Notes: generated by a model from the sequence alone, not told the origin. Shown: positions 38,179-48,069, numbered from the stretch's first letter. The stretch is 64,000 nt of DNA from Desulfobacula sp. (GCA_023701135.1 JAMPXP010000008.1:124001-188000); one strand, 5' to 3'. Numbers and translations are program-made.

Positions 38179-39417
38179 ATGGGGTATATAGAAAAGACGG
38201 ACTCTCAGATTGCAGACTGTATCCAACAGGAGGCCCTTCGCCAGGAATATGAGCTGAACCTGATTGCTTCTGAGAACACGGCCAGCAGAGCCGTGATGGA
38301 GGCCCAGGGGTCCATCCTGACCAATAAATATGCAGAAGGATACCCTGCCCGAAGGTATTATGGGGGATGTGAATTTGTGGACCAGGTGGAAGATCTGGCC
38401 ATAGAGCGGGCCAAGCGGCTTTTTTCCGTCGAATATGCCAATGTCCAGCCCCATTCCGGGTCCGGAGCCAATATGGCCGTGTATTTTGCCCTGCTGAACC
38501 CTGGAGATAAAATCCTGGCCATGGACCTTTCCCATGGGGGACATCTCACCCATGGGGCTGCCGTGAGTTTTTCCGGCAGGCTCTTTCAATTTTCCCATTA
38601 CGGGCTGTCCCCTGAAACCGAGAGGATCGATTTAAACCAAGTGGAGAGCCTTGCCAAAAAACACCGGCCGAAATTGATTGTGGCCGGGGCCAGCGCCTAT
38701 CCGAGAATCATCGACTTTAAAGGCTTTTCTCAGATTGCAAAATCCGTGGGCGCCCTTTTCATGGTGGACATGGCCCATATTGCCGGGCTGGTGGCTGCCG
38801 GGGTTCATCCCAGCCCCGTCGGCTTTGCCGATGTGATCACGTCTACCACCCATAAGACCCTGAGGGGTCCCCGGGGCGGGTTGATCCTGTCTTCGGAAGA
38901 ATATGCAAAAAAAATAGCCGCCCAGATTTTTCCGGGTATCCAGGGAGGGCCTCTGATGCATGTCATTGCCGCCAAGGCCGTGGCCCTGAAAGAGGCCATG
39001 GGCGAATCCTTTAAACAGTATCAGCGCCAGGTGGTTAAAAATACCGCGGCCCTTGCCGCCGTGATCATGGAAAGAGGGTATCGTCTGGTTTCCGGCGGAA
39101 CGGACAACCATATGGTGCTGGCGGATTTTTCCGGAAAAGAGATTTCAGGCAAGGATGCTGAAGAGCGTCTTGGAAAGGCCGGGATCACGGTGAATAAAAA
39201 TTCGGTTCCCAATGAAAAGCGCAGTCCTTTTATCACCAGCGGTATCCGCATCGGAATGCCCCTGGTGACGTCCAGGGGGATGAAGGAGGATGCGGCCTGT
39301 GAAATCGGAACCCTGATCTGCGATGTCCTGGATGACGCATCCCGGACCGAGGCCGTGAAAACAAAGGTCAGGGCCTTGTGCACACAGTATCCTTTATATC
39401 AAGAGAAACAGGCATGA
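38179..39417 (+). CDS. glyA: Serine hydroxymethyltransferase
   Basis: 412 residues from ATG 38179 with AAGGA upstream. [33 protein letters not shown] and [16 protein letters not shown] with the PLP lysine are diagnostic. Converts serine and tetrahydrofolate to glycine and methylene-THF. The 88-base gap before it can form a short CCCGG/CCGGG hairpin but shows no recognised riboswitch. Its stop overlaps the next start (ATGA). Confidence 0.97.
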   Translation: MGYIEKTDSQIADCIQQEALRQEYELNLIASENTASRAVMEAQGSILTNKYAEGYPARRYYGGCEFVDQVEDLAIERAKRLFSVEYANVQPHSGSGANMAVYFALLNPGDKILAMDLSHGGHLTHGAAVSFSGRLFQFSHYGLSPETERIDLNQVESLAKKHRPKLIVAGASAYPRIIDFKGFSQIAKSVGALFMVDMAHIAGLVAAGVHPSPVGFADVITSTTHKTLRGPRGGLILSSEEYAKKIAAQIFPGIQGGPLMHVIAAKAVALKEAMGESFKQYQRQVVKNTAALAAVIMERGYRLVSGGTDNHMVLADFSGKEISGKDAEERLGKAGITVNKNSVPNEKRSPFITSGIRIGMPLVTSRGMKEDAACEIGTLICDVLDDASRTEAVKTKVRALCTQYPLYQEKQA

Positions 39418-39896
39418 AGGAATTATTTCCGGACCCGGACGGACCATCCGGGGACAGACCGTCCTGGCATGAATATTTCATGGGTATCTGCGACCTTGTC
39501 TCCAGCCGGTCCACCTGCCTGAGAAGGAAGGTGGGGGCGGTTCTGGTCAAGGAAAAACGGATCCTGTGTTCCGGCTATAACGGGGCTCCGGCCAATGTTC
39601 CCCATTGCCGGGAAACCGGGTGCCTGAGAGAAAAACTCAAGGTGCCGTCCGGGGAAAAACATGAGCTGTGCCGGGGGGTCCATGCGGAACAGAATGCCAT
39701 TATCCAGGCGGCCTTCCACGGCATCCCCGTCAACGGTTCCGTCCTTTACTGCACCAACCAGCCCTGTTCCATCTGCGCTAAAATGATCGTCAATGCCGGT
39801 ATCCTGGCCGTGTATTACAGGGACGGATACGAGGATCCACTGACCCTGGATATGTTTGACAAGGCCAAGGTAAGCCTTGTCCGGCTGAGCACCTGA
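39414..39896 (+). CDS. dCMP/cytidylate deaminase family protein
   Basis: 160 residues. The zinc-dependent deaminase motif is [14 protein letters not shown] with [11 protein letters not shown] (His-Ala-Glu and PCxxC). [17 protein letters not shown] and [14 protein letters not shown] match ComEB/dCMP deaminases. Likely makes dUMP from dCMP for thymidylate synthesis, sensible next to glyA (methylene-THF supply) and nrdR. Confidence 0.9.
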   Translation: MKELFPDPDGPSGDRPSWHEYFMGICDLVSSRSTCLRRKVGAVLVKEKRILCSGYNGAPANVPHCRETGCLREKLKVPSGEKHELCRGVHAEQNAIIQAAFHGIPVNGSVLYCTNQPCSICAKMIVNAGILAVYYRDGYEDPLTLDMFDKAKVSLVRLST

Positions 39897-39908
39897 AAAG
39901 AGATAATA

Positions 39909-40409
39909 ATGAAATGCCCATTTTGCGGAAATAGAGATACAAAGGTCATTGATTCGCGTCCGGGCAAGATTGAATTTGAGATCCGGAGGCGACGGGAATG
40001 CCTCCAGTGCATCCGCCGGTTCACCACCTACGAGCGGCTTGAACAGCTTCCGGTCATGATCGTCAAAAAAGACAACCGCAGGGAAGAATTCAACCGGGAA
40101 AAAATTCTTAACGGCATCATGAAAGCCTGTGAAAAAAGAGCCATCAGCATGGATCAGATCGAGGCCCTGGTGGATGAAATTGAACAGGGATTAAGGGAAG
40201 GCAATGACCGGGAAATTTTGTCCAAGGTGGTGGGTGAAAAAATTATTGAAGCCCTGAAGAAAATTGATGATGTGGCCTATGTCCGGTTTGCATCGGTTTA
40301 CCGGGAATTCAAGGATGTGGCGGATTTCATAGAAGAACTCAAAGGCCTGCTTCCCAAAGACTGCCTGCCCGTTGAATTTGACAGGGTTCCGGACAAGACC
40401 GATGATTGA
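39909..40409 (+). CDS. nrdR: Transcriptional repressor NrdR
   Basis: 166 residues. The zinc ribbon MKCPFCGNRDTKVIDSR, RRRRECLQCIRRFTTYER, and the ATP-cone VIVKKDNRREEFNREKIL are complete. Binds NrdR boxes to repress ribonucleotide reductase genes according to (d)ATP level. No ribonucleotide reductase gene is in view. Its stop overlaps ribD. Confidence 0.97.
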   Translation: MKCPFCGNRDTKVIDSRPGKIEFEIRRRRECLQCIRRFTTYERLEQLPVMIVKKDNRREEFNREKILNGIMKACEKRAISMDQIEALVDEIEQGLREGNDREILSKVVGEKIIEALKKIDDVAYVRFASVYREFKDVADFIEELKGLLPKDCLPVEFDRVPDKTDD

Positions 40410-41499
40410 TCCTGAATACATGCACAAAGCCCTGGCCCTTGCCAAAAAAGCCAAGGGGTTCACCTCTCCCAACCCCTGCGTGGGCGCCGTGGTGGTCAAG
40501 GACGGCGTCGTTGTCGGACAAGGGTATCATCGACGGTTCGGGGGCCCCCATGCCGAGGTGGAGGCCCTGGATGATGCCGGACCCAATGCAGCAGGCGCAA
40601 CCCTCTATGTGACCCTTGAACCCTGCAACCATTTTGGAAAAACCCCTCCCTGCACCCATAAAATCATGGGCTCAAACATTAAAAAAGTCGTGGTGGGATG
40701 CAAAGACCCCAACCCCTTTGTGGGTGGCGGGGGCATCCGATTTCTTGAAGAAAAAGGCATTGAAGTGGTTTCCGGCGTTCTGAAAGAAGAGGCTGAAACC
40801 CTGATTGAGGATTTTATCTGGTATGTCCGGAATGATAAAAAGCCCTTTGTCATTCTGAAAACCGCCTCAACCCTGGACGGCAGAACGGCAACCCGTACCG
40901 GCGATTCCAAATGGATAACAGGCACTGCATCCAGGGTCTTTGTCCACCGGATCCGCCATGAGGCGGACGCCATTCTCATCGGGTCCGGAACCCTGCATAG
41001 TGATAATCCCTCTCTGACGGCCAGAATCGAAGGGGTCGAAACCCGGGACCCGGCCAGGATCATCCTGGATACCCATTTGACCATCAAGGAAAACGCCCGG
41101 GTCCTGACCCAGGCATCCAATGCCAGAACCATTATTGTTACCCATCCTCAGGCCTCACCGGAAAAAAGAACCCGTCTTGAAAAAATGGGGGCCCAGATCC
41201 TGGATGTGGGGCTTCGCGACGGAAGGCTTGATTTACATGAACTCATGATTAAATTAGGTCAGATGTCGTTTTTAAGTGTTCTCATCGAGGGGGGCGGCAC
41301 AGTGGCCGGGGCTGCCCTGCGGGCAGGGATTGTAAACAAACTCTTGCTGTTCATGGCGCCCCGGATTCTGGGGGGAAGCGATGGAAAACCCTTGTTTGTG
41401 GGCATGGGGCCTGAACGGATACAGGATGCCCTTGAATTGAAAAAAATGAGTCTTGATTGGTTTGAAAAGGATATCCTGGTGAGCGGATATTTGAAATAA
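40402..41499 (+). CDS. ribD: Bifunctional pyrimidine deaminase/reductase RibD
   Basis: 365 residues from ATG 40402 within the end of nrdR. Deaminase domain (1-145): TSPNPCVGAVVVKDG, PHAEVEAL, LEPCNHFGKTPPC with zinc ligands. Reductase domain (about 150-365): KTASTLDGRTAT, GDSKWITG, ILIGSGTL, LIEGGGTVAGAAL. Catalyses steps two and three of riboflavin synthesis. Confidence 0.97.
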   Translation: MIDPEYMHKALALAKKAKGFTSPNPCVGAVVVKDGVVVGQGYHRRFGGPHAEVEALDDAGPNAAGATLYVTLEPCNHFGKTPPCTHKIMGSNIKKVVVGCKDPNPFVGGGGIRFLEEKGIEVVSGVLKEEAETLIEDFIWYVRNDKKPFVILKTASTLDGRTATRTGDSKWITGTASRVFVHRIRHEADAILIGSGTLHSDNPSLTARIEGVETRDPARIILDTHLTIKENARVLTQASNARTIIVTHPQASPEKRTRLEKMGAQILDVGLRDGRLDLHELMIKLGQMSFLSVLIEGGGTVAGAALRAGIVNKLLLFMAPRILGGSDGKPLFVGMGPERIQDALELKKMSLDWFEKDILVSGYLK

Positions 41500-41509
41500 G
41501 GAGAAAGTG

Positions 41510-41567
41510 GTGAGTATTGAGTATTGAGTTTTTTTAGGAAACTCATAACTCACAACTCATAACTCAC
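41510..41567. repeat. Tandem and inverted repeat in the ribD-ribE gap
   Basis: The 14-base unit AACTCATAACTCAC occurs twice in tandem (41540-41553, 41554-41567). Upstream, GTGAGTATTGAGTATTGAGT (41510-41529) is close to its reverse complement, so the transcript can fold into a long imperfect hairpin. It ends 9 bases before the ribE ATG, where no clear ribosome binding site is seen. Confidence 0.75.
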
Positions 41568-41576
41568 AACCGACAT

Positions 41577-42245
41577 ATGTTTACAGGGATCATTGAAAGT
41601 TTTGGAACCATCCGCCGCATCGAATCCAGGGGCGAGGGCAGGGTTCTTTCCATCGGATGCGACCTGGATCTGTCCGCAACGCGGATCGGGGATTCCATTG
41701 CCGTCAACGGGGCCTGCCTCACGGCGGTCAGTGTGGAGAAGCAGGGATTCAAGGTGGATATGGCGCCTGAAACCGTTGAGCGAACCACCTTTAAGCATCT
41801 CACGGTGGGAGCCAGGGTGAACATTGAACGGGCTTTGAAGCTTTCCGACCGGATCGATGGACATCTGGTGTCGGGACATATTGACGGCACAGGAATGATT
41901 TCCTCCATTGTCAGAAAGAGCAATGCCCTGATTCTTAAAATCAATGTTGCTCCAAAGCTTGCCGGGGACCTCATCGAAAAAGGATCTGTGGCCATTGAGG
42001 GGATCAGCCTTACCATCAACCACTGCACGGATACGGATTTTGAAGTCAGTATCATTCCCCATACCGCCGATATCACCACCATCGGCCAGAAAAAGGTGGG
42101 GGATGAAGTGAATATTGAAACCGATATGATCGGAAAATACGTCAAAAAAATACTATTACAGAAAAGTTCCTCTAAGAACGATGCCTTGACTGAAAACAAA
42201 GAGGGTGTCAGTATGGCGCTTCTGGCGAGGAACGGTTTTTTATAA
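41577..42245 (+). CDS. ribE: Riboflavin synthase alpha subunit
   Basis: 222 residues with two similar lumazine-binding halves: MFTGIIESFGTIRRI ... IAVNGACLTAV, then GHLVSGHIDGTGMISSI ... VAIEGISLTIN. The duplicated barrel and the MFTGI start define RibE. Forms riboflavin from two lumazine molecules. Translation initiation beside the hairpin repeat is unusual. Confidence 0.97.
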   Translation: MFTGIIESFGTIRRIESRGEGRVLSIGCDLDLSATRIGDSIAVNGACLTAVSVEKQGFKVDMAPETVERTTFKHLTVGARVNIERALKLSDRIDGHLVSGHIDGTGMISSIVRKSNALILKINVAPKLAGDLIEKGSVAIEGISLTINHCTDTDFEVSIIPHTADITTIGQKKVGDEVNIETDMIGKYVKKILLQKSSSKNDALTENKEGVSMALLARNGFL

Positions 42246-42259
42246 GCGAAGGATTAAAT

Positions 42260-43462
42260 ATGCCCCATTTGACAATAGAACAGGCCATTGAAGACATAAA
42301 AAAAGGTAAAATGGTCATCCTGGTGGATGATGAAGACAGGGAAAATGAAGGGGACCTGACCATGGCGGCGGAAGCCGTTACGCCAGACGCCATTAATTTC
42401 ATGGCCAAATACGGCCGGGGACTCATCTGCCTGTCCCTGGATTCCAGCATTGCCGACCGGCTGGAGCTGCCCATGATGGTGAGAAACAATACTTCCCAGT
42501 ACGGCACCGGATTCACGGTATCCATTGAGGCCAAAAGAGGGGTCACCACGGGTATTTCCGCTGCAGACCGGGCGACCACCATTTTGACGGCCATTGCCGA
42601 TGAAACCAGGCCCGATGATATTGCAAAGCCGGGACATGTATTTCCATTAAGGGCCAGAGATGGCGGGGTCATGGTCAGGATCGGACAGACGGAAGGGTCT
42701 GTGGATCTGGCCCGGCTGGCCGGGCTGAAGCCAGCCGGCGTGATCTGTGAAATCATGGATGACGACGGCACCATGGCACGGATGCCTTCCCTTGAAAAAT
42801 TTGCCAGGTTGCACGGAATCGGCATCTGCACCGTGGCCGATCTGGTAAAATACCGGCTGAAAACGGAAAATTTTGTAAAAATTGCAGCCCAGACCGTCAT
42901 TCCCACCCGGGTGGGCGGTGAATTTAAGATCATTGCCTATGAAAATGATATTGATCATCTCACCCATGTCGCCCTGGTAAAAGGAGAGATTGATCCGGAA
43001 AAGGCCATCCTTGTGCGGGTTCATTCGGAATGCATGACCGGAGATATCTTTTCTTCCCTCCGGTGCGACTGCCAGGACCAGCTCCATAGGGCCATGGCCA
43101 TGATGGATGAGGAAGGTTCCGGCGTTCTCTTGTATCTTCGCCAGGAAGGCCGCGGCATAGGCCTTGTGAACAAGCTGAAAGCCTATGAATATCAGCGCCA
43201 GGGCATGGATACGGTGGAAGCCAATGAAAAGCTCGGGTTTAAGGCGGACATGAGGGATTATGGGGTGGGAGCCCAGATATTGGTGGCCCTGGGCGTCAGG
43301 AAAATGAGGCTTATGACCAATAACCCCAAAAAAATGGTCGGTCTTGAGGGGTATGGATTGAGCGTGGTGGAACAGGTTCCCATCCAGGTGGAAGCCAATT
43401 GCCACAACAAGGGGTATCTGCAATGCAAACAGGCCAAAATGGGGCATCTGCTCCATATGTAG
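42260..43462 (+). CDS. ribBA: Bifunctional DHBP synthase / GTP cyclohydrolase II
   Basis: 400 residues. RibB domain (1-200): VILVDDEDRENEGDL, RGLICL, GTGFTVSIEAKRGVTTG, PGHVFPLRARDGGV. RibA domain: VRVHSECMTGDIFSSLRCDC with the zinc cysteines, YLRQEGRGIGLVNKL and RLMTNNPKK. Both active sites look complete, so it starts both arms of riboflavin synthesis from ribulose 5-phosphate and GTP. Confidence 0.97.
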   Translation: MPHLTIEQAIEDIKKGKMVILVDDEDRENEGDLTMAAEAVTPDAINFMAKYGRGLICLSLDSSIADRLELPMMVRNNTSQYGTGFTVSIEAKRGVTTGISAADRATTILTAIADETRPDDIAKPGHVFPLRARDGGVMVRIGQTEGSVDLARLAGLKPAGVICEIMDDDGTMARMPSLEKFARLHGIGICTVADLVKYRLKTENFVKIAAQTVIPTRVGGEFKIIAYENDIDHLTHVALVKGEIDPEKAILVRVHSECMTGDIFSSLRCDCQDQLHRAMAMMDEEGSGVLLYLRQEGRGIGLVNKLKAYEYQRQGMDTVEANEKLGFKADMRDYGVGAQILVALGVRKMRLMTNNPKKMVGLEGYGLSVVEQVPIQVEANCHNKGYLQCKQAKMGHLLHM

Positions 43463-43500
43463 GACAGGCTGAAGGATAAATACAGAGAAGGATATAAAAA

Positions 43501-43977
43501 ATGCCAAAAATTATCGAAGCAGGATTACAGGCCAAGGGAAAGAAATTCGGCATTATTGCCTCGCGGTTTAATGATTTTATCACGGCCAGGCTCATTGACG
43601 GAGCCCTGGATGCCCTCATCAGAAGCGGAGCCGAAGACAAGGATATTACTTTGCTGAAAGTTCCCGGCGCCTTTGAGATTCCATTGGCGGCCCAGAAAAT
43701 GGCCAAACTAGGGAAGTTCGATGCCCTGATTTGCCTTGGGGCCGTTATCCGGGGAGCCACCACCCATTATGACTATGTCTGTGCCGAAGTGTCCAAAGGC
43801 ATTGCTTCCGTCAGCCTGGATTCCGGCATCCCCGTCATGTTCGGTATCCTGACCACGGAAACCATTGAACAGGCCATTGAAAGAGCCGGAACAAAGGCCG
43901 GCAACAAAGGGTTTGATGTGGCTCTGGGCGCTGTGGAAATGGCAAATCTTTCCGACAGTCTGAAAAAGGCGGAATAA
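43501..43977 (+). CDS. ribH: 6,7-dimethyl-8-ribityllumazine synthase
   Basis: 158 residues. [50 protein letters not shown] with the catalytic His, and [24 protein letters not shown] in separate blocks define RibH. Joins the two riboflavin precursors. GAAGGA precedes the ATG. With ribD, ribE and ribBA this completes the core pathway apart from the intermediate phosphatase. Confidence 0.97.
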   Translation: MPKIIEAGLQAKGKKFGIIASRFNDFITARLIDGALDALIRSGAEDKDITLLKVPGAFEIPLAAQKMAKLGKFDALICLGAVIRGATTHYDYVCAEVSKGIASVSLDSGIPVMFGILTTETIEQAIERAGTKAGNKGFDVALGAVEMANLSDSLKKAE

Positions 43978-43981
43978 GCGT

Positions 43982-44398
43982 ATGGGAGATCGTCGGCAGG
44001 CAAGGGAACTGGCCCTCCAGGCGCTTTTTTTCCTGGATGTGGATAAATCCGGTCCTGATGAAAACCTTGCGGCCTTTTGTCTCAACAATGAAGATTTGCT
44101 CACGAAAAACGTCCGGCCCTTTTTCACGGACCTGATCAAAGGGGTTCTGGAAAATAGAACTGAGATTGATGCCTTGTTGAACCAATATTCGAAAAACTGG
44201 AGGCTGTCCCGGATGCCTGTGGTGGATAGAAATATCATGCGGATCGCTACGTTTGAGTTTTTAAAGCGGCCGGACATTCCTTCCAGTGTAACGATCAACG
44301 AAGCAGTTGAAATTGGAAAAAAATACGGTACAAAAGACTCCGGTTCATTTATTAACGGGGTTCTGGACCGTATCCGGTCCCTTGAGGGGATTGAATAG
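43982..44398 (+). CDS. nusB: Transcription antitermination factor NusB
   Basis: 138 residues, all-helical. RRQARELALQALFFLDV at the start and RMPVVDRNIMRIATFEFL, INEAVEIGKKYGTKDSGSFING near the end are NusB signatures. Binds boxA RNA with NusE in rRNA antitermination. Four bases after ribH, the common ribH-nusB pair. Confidence 0.96.
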   Translation: MGDRRQARELALQALFFLDVDKSGPDENLAAFCLNNEDLLTKNVRPFFTDLIKGVLENRTEIDALLNQYSKNWRLSRMPVVDRNIMRIATFEFLKRPDIPSSVTINEAVEIGKKYGTKDSGSFINGVLDRIRSLEGIE

Positions 44399-44422
44399 CC
44401 ATTTAATTATCCGGAGGGTGTT

Positions 44423-45043
44423 GTGATTGTAAAAAAACTTGAGGTTGGTCCCATTATGGCCAATTGTTATATGTTAGGATGTGAATCGACAAAGGAAGCC
44501 GTGGTGATCGATCCGGGCGATGATGCCGACCGGATTCTGATGGCACTTGCCAAAGCCGGGCTGAAAGTCAAATATCTGATCAATACCCATGGCCATTTTG
44601 ACCATGTGGGCGCCAACAAACGGATGAAGGAAGTGACCGGAGCAGAGCTGGCCATCCATCCCGATGATGAGCCCATGCTCAAAGAACTTTCCCGGTCTGC
44701 CATGATGTTTGGTTTGTCCGCGGAAAACTCGCCGCCGGCCGATATTCATTTGAATGACGGGGATGAGATCAGCTTTGGGGAGATCACCCTGACGGTCATC
44801 CATACGCCGGGCCATTCAAAGGGGGGGATCTGCCTTTATACCAAGGGGTATCTTTTTGCCGGGGACACCTTGTTTGCAGGCTCCATCGGCAGAACCGATC
44901 TGAACGGTGGGGACTATGATACATTGATTTCCAGCATCAAGGAAAAACTTCTGGTCCTTGAGCCCGACACCGTTGTCTATACCGGACATGGGCCTGAAAC
45001 CACCATTGCTAATGAAAAGAGAATGAATCCTTTTCTGAGATGA
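44423..45043 (+). CDS. Metallo-beta-lactamase fold hydrolase (glyoxalase II-like)
   Basis: 206 residues from GTG 44423 (GGAGG upstream). The metal motif THGHFDHVG, the later HTPGHSKGG, FAGDTLFAGSIGRTDL and TGHGPETTI carry the usual His/Asp ligands of glyoxalase II-like enzymes (YcbL type). Likely hydrolyses a thioester such as S-lactoylglutathione or a related substrate; the natural substrate is not evident. Its stop overlaps the pabB start. Confidence 0.88.
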   Translation: MIVKKLEVGPIMANCYMLGCESTKEAVVIDPGDDADRILMALAKAGLKVKYLINTHGHFDHVGANKRMKEVTGAELAIHPDDEPMLKELSRSAMMFGLSAENSPPADIHLNDGDEISFGEITLTVIHTPGHSKGGICLYTKGYLFAGDTLFAGSIGRTDLNGGDYDTLISSIKEKLLVLEPDTVVYTGHGPETTIANEKRMNPFLR

Positions 45044-47325
45044 ACAACCCAAAGATGGATGAATGGCTGAAACAGCTTCCCACCATCAAAGCCGTTCATC
45101 AGGAAATCCTTGCCCTGGACCGGCCCTTTGAAGACATAGCCGCGTTTTTTGCCCATGATATTGGGACAGTCCTCTTGTTATCCGGGGGGGATCTGGATTG
45201 TTCACAATATCATATCCTGGCCGTAAACCCCTGGCTTGAGATTCAAAGCCGAAAAGAAAAGGTTTCCGTCAGGTGCCTGGATAAAACCCTTGATCTTGAA
45301 ATAGATCCTTTTTTTGCCGTCCAGGCCATTCTGAATCAATTCAGGCTGGCTTCCGGCCCTGATGATATTCCGGTCTCTTCCGGTCTTTTCGGATATTTTT
45401 CCTATGATTTAAAGGACCGGATTGAAGATCTGCCGCGAACCGTCATGGAGACCGGTCTTCCTGATCTGGTCCTGTATGGGCCTTCGCTTATCCTGATCCG
45501 GGAAAAAGCAACGGGAAAGACAAGGCTTTGCATCCCCATCCTTTCCCATTCTGAGGGCCCGAAAGAAAATCAGGGCAAAGAGAAGGACAGGGTCCGGGAA
45601 ATACGGGAGTCTTTTTTTAAGATCATAGAAACCCAGGCTCCGAACCGGGCTTTTTCCATGGACGGTTCCGGATTCAAATCTAGCTTTACCAAAGCGGAAT
45701 ATATTTCTGCAGTCCAAAGCATCATTGGGTATCTGAGAGCCGGGGATATTTACCAGGCCAACCTGTCCCAGCGCTTTGAAACCGGTTTTTCCGGGGATGG
45801 CTATGCCCTGTTCCTGGACTTGTTCCACCGGAATCCCGCCCCGTTTTTTGCCTATATCCATGCCAAGGACCATACCATCGTGTCCACCTCACCGGAACGG
45901 TTCCTTTGGCAGACGGGCCGGAAGGTTGAAACACGTCCCATCAAGGGAACCATTGCCAGGGGGAAAACGGAAAAAGAGGACCGGGAAAACGGGGTGAGGC
46001 TCTGCGAGAGCATCAAGGATGATGCCGAGCTGACCATGATCGTGGATCTGATGCGAAACGACCTGTCCCGGGTGACCCGGCACGGGTCTGTGACGGTTAA
46101 AGAGCATAAACGCCTGGAACCCTATGCCAATGTGTTTCACCTGGTCTCCATTGTGGAAGGGGAGCTTGAAACGGACAAGACGTCCATGGACCTCATCCGG
46201 GCCACTTTTCCCGGAGGTTCCATTACCGGATGCCCCAAGATCCGGTCCATGGAGATCATTGATGAGCTGGAGCCGCTAAGACGCCATGTGTACACCGGCT
46301 CCATCGGATACGTCAGCTTTCACGACACCATGGACCTTTCCATTGCCATCCGGACCGCCGTTATTTCGGGCAACCGAATCCATTTTTCCGTGGGCGGCGG
46401 CATTGTCTATGATTCGAATCCTGAAAAAGAATTTCAGGAAACCCTTGATAAGGGCAAAACCCTCATGGAATCCTTAACCGCCGCCGCCCAGAGGCCAAGG
46501 ATGCAAAAAGCCAAAGCCTGGGTAAATGGAAAACAGGTTGATGCGGAAAAGGCCTCCATATCCCCTCTGAGCCTTGGATTCCATTATGGGGCAGGGCTTT
46601 TTGAGACTCTCCGGGCCGACAAGGGGGTTGTCTTCCGCGTCAAGCATCATCTTTCCCGGCTGAATCAATCCTGGGAAACGCTTTTTTCCGAACCCGCACC
46701 GGATATCACCTGGGAGGATATCATCGGGCCCCTGATCAGGGAAAACCGCCTTACGGACAGGCAGGCGGTCATTAAGCTCATTCTGGCCAAAGCTGGGCCG
46801 GAAAACGAAGGGGAACCCTTTCTGGCCGCCTTTGCGAGGGAATATTGCCACAGGCTGGACGTCCTTGGAAAAACCGGGCTGGACCTGGTCACCTATCCCT
46901 TTCCCCGGCAATCCCCCCTGGCGGACCATAAAACCCTGAACTATTTTTATTATTATCAGGCCGGGCAATATGCAAGGTCCCGACAGGCAGATGAAGCCCT
47001 TATCCTGAATCCGGACGGCACTGTTTCAGAAACCAACACGGCCGCTGTTTTTGTGGTTGAAAAAAACACGGTCATTGTTCCCGAATCGCTCCATGTTTTG
47101 CCCAGCGTGACCCTGAACTCGGTCTTGACCCTTCTGTCGGATAAGGGGTATGATATCAAAAGAAAAAAAATGGAGCCGGAGGCATTGTACTCTTCCCCCA
47201 ATGTTTTTCTGGCCAATGCCCTCATGGGAGCGGTAAAGGCCTTGAGTGTGGATGGTAAAAAAATAGACCAGGAAAAAGGAATCTGTTCCATGATCAATGA
47301 TTACCTTTTCAAGACCCCTTCCTGA
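45040..47325 (+). CDS. pabB: Aminodeoxychorismate synthase component I fused to class IV aminotransferase
   Basis: 761 residues. The first 490 form a chorismate-binding enzyme: GYLRAGDIYQANLSQRF, TSPERFLW, RPIKGTIARG, ELTMIVDLMRNDLSRV and FPGGSITGCPKI are PabB/TrpE hallmarks. From about 490 a fold-IV PLP domain follows (SLGFHYGAGLFETLR, ALILNPDGTVSETNTAAVFV), resembling aminodeoxychorismate lyase (PabC). One polypeptide would thus make p-aminobenzoate for folate from chorismate, with a separate glutaminase subunit elsewhere. Such PabB-PabC fusions are known. Confidence 0.93.
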   Translation: MNNPKMDEWLKQLPTIKAVHQEILALDRPFEDIAAFFAHDIGTVLLLSGGDLDCSQYHILAVNPWLEIQSRKEKVSVRCLDKTLDLEIDPFFAVQAILNQFRLASGPDDIPVSSGLFGYFSYDLKDRIEDLPRTVMETGLPDLVLYGPSLILIREKATGKTRLCIPILSHSEGPKENQGKEKDRVREIRESFFKIIETQAPNRAFSMDGSGFKSSFTKAEYISAVQSIIGYLRAGDIYQANLSQRFETGFSGDGYALFLDLFHRNPAPFFAYIHAKDHTIVSTSPERFLWQTGRKVETRPIKGTIARGKTEKEDRENGVRLCESIKDDAELTMIVDLMRNDLSRVTRHGSVTVKEHKRLEPYANVFHLVSIVEGELETDKTSMDLIRATFPGGSITGCPKIRSMEIIDELEPLRRHVYTGSIGYVSFHDTMDLSIAIRTAVISGNRIHFSVGGGIVYDSNPEKEFQETLDKGKTLMESLTAAAQRPRMQKAKAWVNGKQVDAEKASISPLSLGFHYGAGLFETLRADKGVVFRVKHHLSRLNQSWETLFSEPAPDITWEDIIGPLIRENRLTDRQAVIKLILAKAGPENEGEPFLAAFAREYCHRLDVLGKTGLDLVTYPFPRQSPLADHKTLNYFYYYQAGQYARSRQADEALILNPDGTVSETNTAAVFVVEKNTVIVPESLHVLPSVTLNSVLTLLSDKGYDIKRKKMEPEALYSSPNVFLANALMGAVKALSVDGKKIDQEKGICSMINDYLFKTPS

Positions 47326-47347
47326 ACCGATTGTTTTGGAGCAAACG

Positions 47348-48046
47348 ATGAAACAAAAGATGCTTTTGATGACTGTTCTGATGATGGTTTTGGCCTTTCC
47401 GTGTGCGGGAATGGCCCTGCAGAAAGCTGATATCATTGACCCGGTTTTTACATTTCAACCCGTGCCCGAAGGTGTTCATGTTGACCATACCTTTATTGTG
47501 AAGAATACGGGCGACACCCTGTTGAGAATCGAAAAAGTTTCCCCTCCCTGAGGCTGTGACCAGCACTCCTTTGACAGTGAAATTCCCCCGGGCGGGGAAG
47601 GAAAAATCAGTGTGGGATTTAAAACCCTGGGGTATGGCGGAAAGACCATGACCAAAACCATCCTGGTCAAAACCGATGATCCTCAGCGAAGAGCCTTGAA
47701 CCTGGTGGTGACAGGCCAGGTGGACCGGATTGCGGAAATCAGCCCGCCGTCGGTATATCTGAACGGGAAAGCCGGGGATACCTTGGAGGCGGTGGTGACC
47801 ATAACCCCTTCTGAAAAATATGCATTTTCCGTTTTGGGGCTGGAAAAGAGGAACAAGAGCGGAATCGAGGCAATCCTGGTTCAGCCGGAAAAGGGCGCCA
47901 GAACCTGGCAGATTCAGATCAAATGCCGCTCGGACAAGACAGAGGACCTGTATGACGAATTGGTCCTGAAAACAGACAGCCCACATGCGCCGACGATCGG
48001 CATCAGAGTATCGGCCGTCTTCCTTGATAAAAAGAAAACCAACTAA
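47348..48046 (+). CDS. Exported DUF1573 protein with in-frame UGA (probable selenoprotein)
   Basis: Read through TGA 47549-47551 as selenocysteine, this is a 232-residue protein with signal peptide (about 1-24). DUF1573 text continues on both sides of the TGA in one frame: HTFIVKNTGDTLLRIEKV, then SPP-U-GC, then IPPGGEGKISVGFKTLG and MTKTILVKTDD. In ordinary DUF1573 proteins this site reads CGC, so UGA (residue 68) replaces the first Cys exactly. A 6-bp stem TTCCCC (47583-47588)/GGGGAA (47594-47599) with loop CGGGC begins its loop 37 bases after the UGA, at the far edge of the bacterial SECIS range. A broken gene is less likely because coding continues cleanly. Probably periplasmic, possibly metal- or redox-related. 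Confidence 0.8.
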
Positions 48047-48069
48047 CCCGGAAAGATAATGAACAGACC

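Noticed and set aside
41510-41567. Short CRISPR array or terminator
   Set aside because: Only two 14-base units with no spacers between them, and no U-tract; treated as a repeat/hairpin.
40300-41600. FMN riboswitch before the riboflavin genes
   Set aside because: ribD overlaps nrdR and no conserved FMN aptamer sequence is visible in the upstream genes or the ribD-ribE gap.
47297-47551. Separate 84-codon gene ending at the TGA
   Set aside because: The DUF1573 fold continues in the same frame immediately after the TGA, so splitting would break a domain in the middle.
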